A stretch of DNA of 5,185 bases from Prevotellaceae bacterium (GTDB lineage Bacteria > Bacteroidota > Bacteroidia > Bacteroidales > UBA932), in contig JAISSE010000124.1 in assembly GCA_031273285.1 (NCBI GenBank), positions 1 to 5,185 on the forward strand, in the 5' to 3' direction. Each line of letters opens with the position of its first letter. The stretch's first letter is position 1. This document shows positions 1 to 5,185 of this stretch, piece after piece. The position numbers were made by a program, and so were the translations under genes. A model generated the notes under the pieces. It worked only from the letters and a program-made list of their open reading frames with translations, did not search any database and had not been told where the DNA came from.

Positions 1-22
1 GTCCGAAAATAATCTTCGGCTC

Positions 23-67
23 AACTTGTATTTGCAAATCTGAAAACTTTATATAACTTTGCAAGTT
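23..67. repeat. Repeated heptamer and flanking inverted repeat around the promoter
   Basis: The heptamer TTTGCAA occurs at 31-37 and again at 58-64, so each copy supplies the TTTG of one promoter box. The first copy extends to the 8-bp palindrome TTTGCAAA (31-38). An inverted pair, AACTTG at 23-28 and CAAGTT at 62-67, brackets the whole promoter. This could be an operator for a dimeric regulator or a coincidence in AT-rich DNA. No regulator is identified. Confidence 0.3.
31..61 (+). promoter_or_regulatory. Bacteroidetes-type promoter for the rsfS-ftsH-cdsA-psd cluster
   Basis: The sequence has TTTG at 31-34 (the -33 box) and TAACTTTG at 54-61 (the -7 box, consensus TAnnTTTG), separated by exactly 19 nt. 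This is a full match to the known consensus of the Bacteroidetes primary sigma factor. Transcription would start a few bases after 61, leaving a leader of roughly 30 nt before the rsfS ATG at 97. No equally good match was noticed in the gaps between the downstream genes, so this is inferred to be the main promoter of the cluster. The start site itself is not visible from sequence. Confidence 0.75.
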
Positions 68-96
68 TAAAATAAGGCATTATTTACATAAATTTG

Positions 97-498
97 ATGG
101 ATAAAAAGACAGAAAAAATAGGCGGACAAAGCGGAGCGGACGAGGTGAAATTGATTGATACTATTATATTTGCCATGAGAGATAAAAAGGCGGAAAATAT
201 CGTGCATCTCAATTTTGACAAACTCGGCAAGTCTGTCTGCAGCGCGTTTATTGTTACAAACGCCGATTCTACAACTCAGGTAAGAGCAATTGCCGACAAT
301 ATTGAGGAAGAAGTTTTGAAAAAACTTGACGAAAAAGTGTGGAGACGACAGGGCGACGAAAATGCCCTGTGGATAATTTTAGACTACGGTTCGGTAGTGG
401 TACATGTTTTCCAGACAAAATGCAGGAAATATTATGCTTTGGAAGATTTGTGGGCTGATGCCGAGACTGTTCAAATTCCAGAAGATAAAATCGCATAA
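97..498 (+). CDS. rsfS: Ribosome silencing factor RsfS (RsfS/Iojap family)
   Basis: RsfS is a small cytoplasmic protein that binds ribosomal protein uL14 on the large subunit and blocks joining to the small subunit, lowering translation in stationary phase or starvation. The product is about 133 residues, slightly longer than typical members, with a charged N-terminal tail. Family hallmarks are clear: an N-terminal helix region (EVKLIDTIIFAMRDKKAENI), a central QVRAIADNIEEEV helix, and the diagnostic C-terminal block WIILDYGSVVVHVF (about residues 92-105) followed by YYALEDLWADA (about 112-122). The ATG at 97 is preferred; a TTG directly before it (94-96) would add one residue. No Shine-Dalgarno is present, as is usual in Bacteroidetes. 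It is the first gene after the promoter at 31-61 and ends 12 bp before ftsH, so the two are probably co-transcribed. Identification is secure; the role is inferred from the family. Confidence 0.93.
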   Translation: MDKKTEKIGGQSGADEVKLIDTIIFAMRDKKAENIVHLNFDKLGKSVCSAFIVTNADSTTQVRAIADNIEEEVLKKLDEKVWRRQGDENALWIILDYGSVVVHVFQTKCRKYYALEDLWADAETVQIPEDKIA

Positions 499-510
499 TT
501 TATTGATGAT

Positions 511-2499
511 ATGGAGAATCAGAATCCAAGAATAAACAACAAAAGCCCGAGAAAATTCAATCCGTACTGGTTTTATGCACTTTTGGGGCTGATGATAGTA
601 GGTATATATCTCTATAACAATGGAGACGGACCTGTTGAAACACAGTGGAACGATGTGAGTACGAAAATGCTTCCCGACGGAGACGTCAGGGAGATACGCA
701 TGATTCTTAATGGCGCGGGCGAAACCGAAAGAGTGGAGGTTGAACTGAAAAAGGACAGATTGACAAAATATTCCGATAAAATAAATGTCAATTCGACATA
801 CACGGGAGCTCATTTTTTCTTTTTTGTGCCGAAAGAATGGGACGGTTACACGAATATCGCGGAAGCCCAGACAAATCTCCCTTCCGACGAAAGGATTTCC
901 CCCCTGATCAGTAAGGAAAGGAATTATTTCGGACGTATTCTGGAATTTCTCATGTTCCCGCTGATACTGCTGCTGTTCTGGTTTATAATGTTTCGCGGAA
1001 TGTCGCGGGGCGGCGGTGGCGGCGGCATATTCAATGTCGGCAAATCGAAGGCGCAGCTTTTCGATAAGGAATCCGAATCGAAAAAAATCACATTCAGCGA
1101 CGTCGCCGGTCTGGAAGAAGCGAAAGTGGAAATAATGGAAATAGTCGATTTCCTGAAAAATCCCAAGAAATACACCGATTTGGGAGGAAAAATACCGAAA
1201 GGCGTTTTGCTTGTCGGCTCTCCCGGTACGGGTAAAACACTGCTGGCAAAGGCAGTGGCGGGAGAGGCAAATGTTCCGTTCTTTTCGATGTCCGGTTCCG
1301 ATTTTGTCGAAATGTTCGTGGGCGTCGGGGCATCGCGCGTCCGCGACCTGTTCAGGCAGGCAAAAGAAAAATCGCCCTGCATTGTGTTTATCGACGAAAT
1401 TGACGCCGTCGGAAGAGCGCGCGGCAAGAATGCCGGTTTTTCGGGTAACGACGAGAGAGAGAATACCTTGAATCAGCTGCTGACGGAAATGGACGGCTTC
1501 GGTACAAACAGCGGGGTCATTGTGCTGGCTGCAACAAACAGAGCCGATATACTCGATAAAGCCCTGATGCGCGCCGGACGGTTCGACAGGCAGATATATG
1601 TGGATTTGCCGGAATATAAGGAACGTGTGGATATTTTCAAAGTTCACCTGCGCGGTCTGAAACTGGATCCCGATTTCAACATTGATTTTCTGGCGCGGCA
1701 AACTCCCGGATTTTCGGGTGCGGATATTGCGAACGTTTGTAACGAAGCGGCTTTGATTGCCGCCAGAAAAGACAAGCAGATAGTTGACAAACAGGATTTT
1801 CTTGATGCAATAGACAGAATAATCGCGGGACTGGAGAAGAAAAGCAAATTAATCACCAAAGAAGAAAAACGTACCATTGCTTTCCACGAAGCCGGACATG
1901 CAACCGTCAGCTGGATTCTGGAACATGCAAATCCGCTGCTCAAAGTTACCATTATACCGCGCGGTCGTTCGCTGGGCGCCGCATGGTATCTGCCCGACGA
2001 AAGGCAGATTACGACAACCGAGCAGATGATGGACGAGATGGCGGCAACTTTGGGCGGACGCGCTTCGGAAGAACTTACGTTCGGAAAAATATCCACGGGC
2101 GCCCTGAGCGATTTGGAAAAAGTTACCCGACAGGCTTACGCCATGGTCGCATATTTCGGAATGAGCGAAAAAGTCGGCAATCTGAGCTATTACGATTCTT
2201 CGGGACAGGCGGAATATTCCTTTTCCAAGCCATACAGCGAAAAAACATCGGAACTTCTTGACGAAGAAACGAAAAAATTCATTGATATTGCCTACAATAT
2301 GGCAAAATCGGTGCTGGTGGAGCATCGGGAAGGTCTCACAACTTTGGCGGAGCTGCTCCTGGAAAGAGAAGTGATTTTCAGCGAAGATCTGGAAAAGATT
2401 TTCGGCAAAAGAAAAAGCAACAGACTGGAAGAATTGGGATTAACGGAACCGCTTAAATATAACAACAATGAAACGGATTCTCGGGAATCCGAAGAATAG
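511..2499 (+). CDS. ftsH: ATP-dependent zinc metalloprotease FtsH
   Basis: This is a membrane-anchored hexameric AAA+ protease that extracts and degrades damaged or short-lived membrane and cytosolic proteins. The 662-residue product has a short cytoplasmic N-terminus, a first membrane segment (about 19-36), an extracytoplasmic domain (about 37-140) and a second membrane segment (about 143-161). A six-glycine linker follows (167-172). The AAA+ module has Walker A GSPGTGKT (236-243), pore loop MFVG (268-271, pore Phe269), Walker B IVFIDEID (291-298) and arginine fingers Arg354 and Arg357. The peptidase domain has the zinc motif HEAGH (459-463) and the probable third ligand Asp534 in [10 protein letters not shown]. 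The C-terminus is short and acidic. Length and domain order are normal for Bacteroidetes. The second Walker A position is Ser237 where many FtsH proteins have Pro; this should not affect nucleotide binding. The ATG at 511 places the first membrane segment correctly. No defects are seen. Confidence 0.98.
   Translation: MENQNPRINNKSPRKFNPYWFYALLGLMIVGIYLYNNGDGPVETQWNDVSTKMLPDGDVREIRMILNGAGETERVEVELKKDRLTKYSDKINVNSTYTGAHFFFFVPKEWDGYTNIAEAQTNLPSDERISPLISKERNYFGRILEFLMFPLILLLFWFIMFRGMSRGGGGGGIFNVGKSKAQLFDKESESKKITFSDVAGLEEAKVEIMEIVDFLKNPKKYTDLGGKIPKGVLLVGSPGTGKTLLAKAVAGEANVPFFSMSGSDFVEMFVGVGASRVRDLFRQAKEKSPCIVFIDEIDAVGRARGKNAGFSGNDERENTLNQLLTEMDGFGTNSGVIVLAATNRADILDKALMRAGRFDRQIYVDLPEYKERVDIFKVHLRGLKLDPDFNIDFLARQTPGFSGADIANVCNEAALIAARKDKQIVDKQDFLDAIDRIIAGLEKKSKLITKEEKRTIAFHEAGHATVSWILEHANPLLKVTIIPRGRSLGAAWYLPDERQITTTEQMMDEMAATLGGRASEELTFGKISTGALSDLEKVTRQAYAMVAYFGMSEKVGNLSYYDSSGQAEYSFSKPYSEKTSELLDEETKKFIDIAYNMAKSVLVEHREGLTTLAELLLEREVIFSEDLEKIFGKRKSNRLEELGLTEPLKYNNNETDSRESEE
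1003..1026 (+). repeat. GGC/GGT trinucleotide run encoding the FtsH glycine linker
   Basis: Six consecutive glycine codons (1009-1026, five GGC and one GGT) follow Ser-Arg just after the second membrane segment of FtsH. Poly-glycine here is a family feature in Bacteroidetes and acts as a flexible joint between membrane and AAA+ ring. The near-perfect trinucleotide run is a plausible slippage site, but an in-frame unit change would only alter linker length. Confidence 0.7.
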
Positions 2500-2501
2500 T
2501 C

Positions 2502-2512
2502 AGAGAGGTGAG
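2502..2512 (+). promoter_or_regulatory. Shine-Dalgarno-like sequence overlapping the annotated cdsA start
   Basis: The purine run AGAGAGGTGAG contains GAGGTG (2505-2510), a strong complement to the 3' end of 16S rRNA. It overlaps the GTG codon at 2508-2510, so it cannot serve that codon. It lies 6 nt before an in-frame TTG at 2517-2519, an ideal distance. The other four genes of the window have no such motif. It may therefore mark TTG as the real start, or be chance. Confidence 0.35.
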
Positions 2513-3356
2513 CAATTTGGTAACACGTACAATCAGCGGGATAATATTTCTGTGCATATTATTGTCGGGAATAATATTCCATCCTTTCGGGTACGGGGTT
2601 ATACTGCTGTTTATCATCATTGCGGGGATTCACGAATTTTACGGCATGATTTTGCCGAAACCGTTCGGATTAAGAAAATCGCTTGGCTATACGCTTGCCG
2701 TAACGCTCTTTGCGCTTTTTTATGCCGACGGTTTCGGGCTGATTTCCGCGAACTGTTTCTGGATACCGATTGTTCCGGTGATTGCGGTATTTATCGCGGA
2801 ACTTTATTCCGCATCCCGCGCTCCGTTTATGAATATTGCCGGCGTACTGCTCGGAGTGATATATATTGCCCTGCCCCTGTCGCTGACAACGGCACTGAGC
2901 CTGCATGAAGGGAATTACGACCACCGTATTCTTCTCGCCGTGTTTATCTTTCTGTGGAGCAACGATGTCGGCGCCTACTGTTTCGGAATGATGTTCGGAC
3001 GCAAAGGCAAACACAAGCTGTTTGAACGGATTTCGCCGAAAAAGTCATGGGAAGGATTTTTCGGGGGGATAATTGCTTCTCTGGCAGCGGCATTCATACT
3101 GTCGTCCGTTTGGGGCGGGCGTTACGGTTTCGGCGATATTCACTGGTTCGCGATGGCGATAATTATCTCTTTGTCCGGCACTTTCGGCGACCTTGCCGAA
3201 TCCATGCTGAAACGTGCCGCCGGCGTGAAGGACAGCGGAAAAATGATACCGGGACACGGCGGGATTCTCGACCGTTTCGACAGCGCACTGTTCGCCCTGC
3301 CCTGCGTTACGGCATACATTTATATTCTTAATATTAATATTTTATCAGGTTATTGA
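2508..3356 (+). CDS. cdsA: Phosphatidate cytidylyltransferase (CDP-diacylglycerol synthase)
   Basis: CdsA is an inner-membrane enzyme that converts phosphatidic acid and CTP to CDP-diacylglycerol and pyrophosphate, the common precursor of bacterial phospholipids. The product is 282 residues, normal for the family, with eight or nine hydrophobic stretches between about 7 and 279. The C-terminal CDS signature is complete at 232-258: S-M-L-K-R, then K241-D242, then PGHGGILDRFD with His250, Asp255 and Asp258. An upstream conserved block reads FLWSNDVGAYCFG (148-160) and SPKKSWEGFFGG (176-187). There is no ATG near the N-terminus. GTG at 2508 gives MSNLVTRTISG, which resembles the usual start of Bacteroidetes homologues; TTG at 2517 gives MVTRTISG and has a Shine-Dalgarno-like sequence at a proper distance. 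The gene follows ftsH by 8 bp and precedes psd by 22 bp, consistent with an operon. Function is secure; the exact start is not. Confidence 0.95.
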   Translation: MSNLVTRTISGIIFLCILLSGIIFHPFGYGVILLFIIIAGIHEFYGMILPKPFGLRKSLGYTLAVTLFALFYADGFGLISANCFWIPIVPVIAVFIAELYSASRAPFMNIAGVLLGVIYIALPLSLTTALSLHEGNYDHRILLAVFIFLWSNDVGAYCFGMMFGRKGKHKLFERISPKKSWEGFFGGIIASLAAAFILSSVWGGRYGFGDIHWFAMAIIISLSGTFGDLAESMLKRAAGVKDSGKMIPGHGGILDRFDSALFALPCVTAYIYILNINILSGY

Positions 3357-3378
3357 ATGTTAAAAATTACGACAGATT

Positions 3379-4032
3379 ATGAGACTGCATAAGGAAGGAA
3401 AAACGTTTGTTTGCACGACGGGAGTTATTTTCGCACTGTTTCTGACATGTGCATGCTACTACGGTTCGGTATGCCTGTGGGCAGGCACAATATTCTTTTT
3501 TATAATTTTCGCTTTCATGTTTCGTTTTTTTCGGATCCCGAACCGGTCGTTTTTGCCGGTGCGGGGGGCTGTACTTTCTCCCTGCGACGGGAAAATTGTG
3601 ATGATACGGGAAGTTGAAGAAACGGAATATTTCGCCGATCGCAGGTTGCAGGTATCCGTATTTATGTCGATTAACAATGTGCATATCAACTGGATGCCGG
3701 TAAACGGGAAAGTGAAGTATTTCCGTCATCATCAGGGAAAATATCTTGTTGCGTGGCATCCCAAATCATCGGAAAAAAATGAGCGTACCACATTTGTGGT
3801 TGACGTCGACAACAGGGGAACAGCGGAAATACTTTTCAGGCAGATAGCCGGTTATGTCGCCCGACGGATAGTAACGTATGTCGGGGAAGGCGAGCTTGTA
3901 GCGCAAAATCAGCAGTTGGGATTCATCAAATTCGGTTCGAGGATGGACCTGTTTTTGCCTTTGGGTACGGAGATATGCGTGAAAGAGGGCGACATCGTCA
4001 AAGGTACTGAAACGGTACTTGCGAAACTGTGA
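3379..4032 (+). CDS. psd: Phosphatidylserine decarboxylase proenzyme (short, PSD-A-like type)
   Basis: Psd decarboxylates phosphatidylserine to phosphatidylethanolamine at the inner membrane. It is made as a proenzyme that cuts itself and turns the new N-terminal serine into the pyruvoyl cofactor. The 217-residue product matches the short Psd class found in Bacteroidetes and archaea. Two membrane segments (about 11-28 and 31-51) anchor it. The conserved SPCDGK motif (67-72) holds Asp70, FMSINNVHINW (95-105) holds His102, and GFIKFGSR (181-188) contains the Gly186-Ser187 cleavage site, giving a beta chain of 186 and an alpha chain of 31 residues. The second histidine of the E. coli YHRVH motif is replaced by Trp105, as I recall for this short class. 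The ATG at 3379 is preferred because an in-frame stop lies at 3361-3363. It directly follows cdsA, a pathway partner; phosphatidylserine synthase is not adjacent. Confidence 0.95.
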   Translation: MRLHKEGKTFVCTTGVIFALFLTCACYYGSVCLWAGTIFFFIIFAFMFRFFRIPNRSFLPVRGAVLSPCDGKIVMIREVEETEYFADRRLQVSVFMSINNVHINWMPVNGKVKYFRHHQGKYLVAWHPKSSEKNERTTFVVDVDNRGTAEILFRQIAGYVARRIVTYVGEGELVAQNQQLGFIKFGSRMDLFLPLGTEICVKEGDIVKGTETVLAKL

Positions 4033-4092
4033 TTGAACAATAAGCCGCGGAAAAGGGTTTATTTTAGCGAGATTGAAAAAAAACAGTAGACA

Positions 4093-4794
4093 ATGACAGA
4101 ACAGGACATATTCGCGCCGGAGATATTGTACGAAGACAATCATATCATAGCGATAAATAAAAAGCCTTCACAGCTGATACAAAGCGATAAAACCGGAGAC
4201 GAGCCTCTGGTCGAACTTCTGAAAAAGTTTATCAAACAGAGAGATAACAAACCCGGAGATGTCTTTCTGGGAATTGTACACCGTTTGGACCGTCCCGTCG
4301 GAGGAGTCATCGTCTTTGCTAAAACAAGCAAATCCCTGACGCGCCTGAACGAGCTGTTCCGTACCGGAGAGATTAAAAAGACGTATCTTGCGATAGTCAA
4401 AAACGCTCCTCCGAAAGAACATGATATGCTGACTCACTATCTTTTGCGAAACGAACAGCAAAATAAAACATACGTTTACGATTTTCCCGCGAAAAACACA
4501 AAGGAAGCCGTTCTGGAATACACCGTCGCGGGTAAAAGCGATAATTATATACTGTTGAAAATCCGTCTTTTCACCGGGCGACATCACCAGATAAGATGCC
4601 AGCTCGCAGCAATAGGTTCTCCGATAAAAGGCGATTTGAAGTATGGCTTCGACCGCTCAAACAGGGATGCAAGTATTTCGCTCGTAGCTCATTCGATTTC
4701 ATTTGTCCACCCGGTAAAACAGGAACAGGTAACTATAACGGCACCGCTTCCGAATACCGATGTATGGCAGTTTTTCGGTAATATGCCGATTTAG
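4093..4794 (+). CDS. RluA-family RNA pseudouridine synthase without S4 domain
   Basis: This enzyme isomerises specific uridines in rRNA or tRNA to pseudouridine. The 233-residue product is a single catalytic domain without the N-terminal S4 RNA-binding domain of RluC and RluD. Motifs appear in family order: ILYEDNHIIAINK (11-23), the catalytic block HRLDRPVGG (63-71, nucleophile Asp66), KKTYLA with the conserved Tyr98 (95-100), FTGRHHQIRCQL (160-171), GDLKYG (180-185) and HSISFVHP (200-207). The usual NKPAG is NKKPSQ here, a mild variation. The ATG at 4093 has an AT-rich upstream region with no Shine-Dalgarno. The 60-bp gap from psd is the largest in the cluster and contains a partial -7-like TATTTTAG (4060-4067) without a well-placed -33 box, so it may be the last gene of the operon or have a weak promoter. 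The target uridine cannot be told from sequence, so no specific symbol is given. Confidence 0.93.
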   Translation: MTEQDIFAPEILYEDNHIIAINKKPSQLIQSDKTGDEPLVELLKKFIKQRDNKPGDVFLGIVHRLDRPVGGVIVFAKTSKSLTRLNELFRTGEIKKTYLAIVKNAPPKEHDMLTHYLLRNEQQNKTYVYDFPAKNTKEAVLEYTVAGKSDNYILLKIRLFTGRHHQIRCQLAAIGSPIKGDLKYGFDRSNRDASISLVAHSISFVHPVKQEQVTITAPLPNTDVWQFFGNMPI

Positions 4795-4836
4795 GATTTT
4801 CGGGCACGAATTTCGGCAATTTTTCGGTAACGTTCC
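4768..4836 (+). repeat. Degenerate repeats at and just after the pseudouridine synthase stop codon
   Basis: The 11-mer TTTTTCGGTAA occurs at 4771-4781, inside the last codons of the synthase gene, and again at 4820-4830, outside it. Around them, 4768-4787 and 4817-4836 match at 16 of 20 positions. Both read QFFGN-x-P but in different frames, 49 bp apart. Two further weaker TTTCGG motifs lie between them (4797-4803 and 4811-4816). This could be an old partial duplication of the gene end or a family of short motifs. Confidence 0.4.
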
Positions 4837-4862
4837 CCGCCGTCGCAATGACGAACGGCGCT
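4836..4862 (-). repeat. Hairpin carrying a dispersed-repeat motif (CGTCATTGCGA on the minus strand)
   Basis: CGCCGT (4838-4843) pairs with ACGGCG (4855-4860), and CG at 4844-4845 pairs with CG at 4852-4853 if A4854 is bulged, leaving a 6-nt loop. The minus strand contains the 11-mer CGTCATTGCGA (4843-4853), a motif known as part of short intergenic repeats in several bacterial phyla. A second related piece, GAATGACACTCCCGG on the minus strand, lies at 4868-4882. No T-run follows on either strand, so it is not a classical terminator. Whether it is repeated in this genome cannot be seen here. Confidence 0.5.
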
Positions 4863-5060
4863 TGGAGCCGGGAGTGTCATTCATCACACAACCCATTCTT
4901 TGTAAAACACGTAAATTACAGACCTTTACAGTCGATAAACAGTCGTTGATTAAAGCCGTCGACAGGTTCACAAATCATTTTAGTCATCGAAATGCAAGTC
5001 CGGCGCTCAATTACATTCATTTTCAGTTCTCAAAACTCACTGTCCGCTATGTCACGTCCT

Positions 5061-5092
5061 GAAAAAAGTTGACACATTAATACTCTTTTTTC
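5061..5092. other. AT-rich inverted repeat, weak hairpin
   Basis: GAAAAAAG (5061-5068) is complementary to CTTTTTTC (5085-5092), with a 16-nt spacer. An overlapping second pair is TGTCA (5050-5054) and TGACA (5070-5074). The stem is almost only A-T pairs, so it would be a poor transcription terminator, although its U-run side could help RNA release on either strand. It could also be a decayed transposon end. Function is undetermined. Confidence 0.25.
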
Positions 5093-5130
5093 CATTAAAT
5101 TTTTATTCATTTTTCATTTCATTTTTTTCC
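5086..5130 (+). repeat. T-rich low-complexity tract with CATTT iterations
   Basis: This stretch is almost only T with scattered A and C, and contains repeated CATTT-type units such as ATTCATTTTTCATTTCATTT (5105-5124) and a run of seven T at 5122-5128. It abuts the GC-rich palindrome. It does not follow a strong hairpin in the + direction, so it is not the tail of a standard terminator. On the minus strand it is A-rich and contains several ATG codons, all followed by early stops. Confidence 0.5.
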
Positions 5131-5139
5131 TGCGGGCTG

Positions 5140-5175
5140 CTTCTTCCCGCCGTCCTGCAGGACGGCGGGAAGAAG
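5140..5175. repeat. Perfect 36-bp GC-rich palindrome
   Basis: The left arm CTTCTTCCCGCCGTCCTG (5140-5157) is the exact reverse complement of the right arm (5158-5175), with no spacer and no mismatch; the centre is CCTGCAGG (5154-5161). As RNA it would fold to a stem of about 16 bp closed by a tetraloop, extended by two G-U wobbles outward. Arms are about two-thirds G+C in AT-rich surroundings. No T-run follows on either strand, so it is not a canonical intrinsic terminator. It may be a dispersed palindromic repeat, a transcript-end stabiliser, a protein-binding site, or an element boundary. It lies 10 bp from the window end. Confidence 0.85.
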
Positions 5176-5185
5176 TGTTTACGCC

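Larger units (their letters stand above)
4795..5185. other. 391-bp terminal intergenic region with no convincing gene
   Basis: No reading frame on either strand here resembles a protein I recognise, and those longer than 60 codons overlap the synthase gene out of frame or read through repeats. No tRNA or rRNA fold was found. The region holds the degenerate repeats after the stop codon, a hairpin with a CGTCATTGCGA motif (4836-4862), an unstructured part (about 4890-5040), an AT-rich hairpin (5061-5092), a T-rich tract (5086-5130) and a 36-bp palindrome (5140-5175). Base composition switches sharply between these parts, which is typical of accumulated repeats and not of coding sequence. The next gene lies beyond the window. 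Confidence 0.7.

Noticed and set aside
3..19. Small inverted repeat CCGAA / TTCGG with a 7-nt loop near the left edge
   Set aside because: Only 5 bp, no T-run follows, and upstream sequence is not available; not enough for a terminator call.
4..38. Divergent promoter on the minus strand upstream of rsfS
   Set aside because: The minus strand has a TATTTTCG (complement of 4-11) and TTTG (complement of 35-38), but the spacer is 23 nt and the -7 box has a mismatch; too weak to call without the neighbouring gene.
379..1701. A 440-codon open frame on the minus strand, antisense to rsfS and ftsH
   Set aside because: It lies wholly opposite two certain genes, shows no recognisable domain, and is a by-product of their codon use. 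The sense-strand motifs explain this DNA.
1849..2325. A 158-codon minus-strand frame antisense to the FtsH peptidase domain
   Set aside because: Same reason: the sense strand encodes the HEAGH zinc site and conserved peptidase helices; the antisense product has no family features.
3357..3392. An 11-codon frame starting right after the cdsA stop and overlapping the psd start
   Set aside because: Too short and without regulatory codon content or an attenuator hairpin; probably a chance ATG in the leader of psd.
4060..4067. Separate promoter for the pseudouridine synthase (TATTTTAG)
   Set aside because: The -7 box has one mismatch and no TTTG lies about 19 nt upstream; the nearest ATTG is 24 nt away.
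4918..4945. ACAG repeated at roughly 10-11-bp spacing, with ACAGTCG twice
   Set aside because: Three short units in AT-rich DNA with unequal spacing; no stem, no link to a gene start, likely chance.
4699..4971. A 90-codon minus-strand frame over the synthase end and the repeat
   Set aside because: Its middle, rich in Arg and Ser, is a translation of the CGTCATTGCGA-type repeat, a common cause of false genes, and its end is antisense to the synthase.
4940..4985. Possible tRNA T-arm (GGTTCA at 4965-4970)
   Set aside because: The flanking bases do not form a T-stem, and no acceptor, D-arm or anticodon arm can be built around it.
4760..5062. A 100-codon + frame from the synthase 3' end into the intergenic region
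   Set aside because: It starts inside the synthase in another frame, runs through the hairpin repeat, and its product resembles nothing known; no start signal is visible.
5122..5175. Intrinsic terminator made of the T-run and the palindrome
   Set aside because: In the + direction the T-run precedes the stem, and in the minus direction the stem is followed by an A-run, so neither strand gives stem plus U-run.

Overview
The window carries five genes, all on the + strand, and looks like a core chromosomal segment of a Bacteroidetes bacterium, most likely of the order Bacteroidales. Four things point that way. The protein variants are characteristic: an FtsH with a poly-Gly linker followed by a GKSKAQLFD stretch, a short Psd with a GFIKFGSR cleavage site, and an RluA-type synthase without an S4 domain. 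Nearly all genes lack a Shine-Dalgarno sequence and have AT-rich leaders instead. The only good promoter matches the Bacteroidetes primary-sigma consensus (TTTG, 19 nt, TAnnTTTG) and not the E. coli type. The base composition is moderate, neither AT- nor GC-extreme. I cannot place the genus.

Layout: bases 1-93 hold a promoter and a short leader. Then come rsfS (ribosome silencing factor, 97-498), ftsH (membrane AAA+ zinc protease, 511-2499), cdsA (CDP-diacylglycerol synthase, 2508-3356, non-ATG start) and psd (phosphatidylserine decarboxylase proenzyme, 3379-4032). The gaps between these four are 8 to 22 bp, so they are probably one operon. After a 60-bp gap comes an RluA-family pseudouridine synthase (4093-4794), which may be the last gene of the same transcript. 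The remaining 391 bp (4795-5185) contain no convincing gene. They hold a degenerate echo of the rluA 3' end, a hairpin containing the dispersed-repeat motif CGTCATTGCGA, a T-rich tract, and a perfect 36-bp palindrome at the right edge.

Functionally the cluster joins ribosome and RNA maintenance (RsfS, the pseudouridine synthase) to inner-membrane work (FtsH quality control; CdsA and Psd in phosphatidylethanolamine synthesis). CdsA makes CDP-diacylglycerol and Psd performs the last step to phosphatidylethanolamine. The intervening enzyme, phosphatidylserine synthase (PssA), is not in the window.

I found no defence system, CRISPR array, RNA gene, intact mobile element or other evidently new system. 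The genes are complete, with family-typical motifs. The features most worth a second look are the right-hand intergenic region, with its perfect palindrome and shared CCCGCCGTC core, and the unusual cdsA start.
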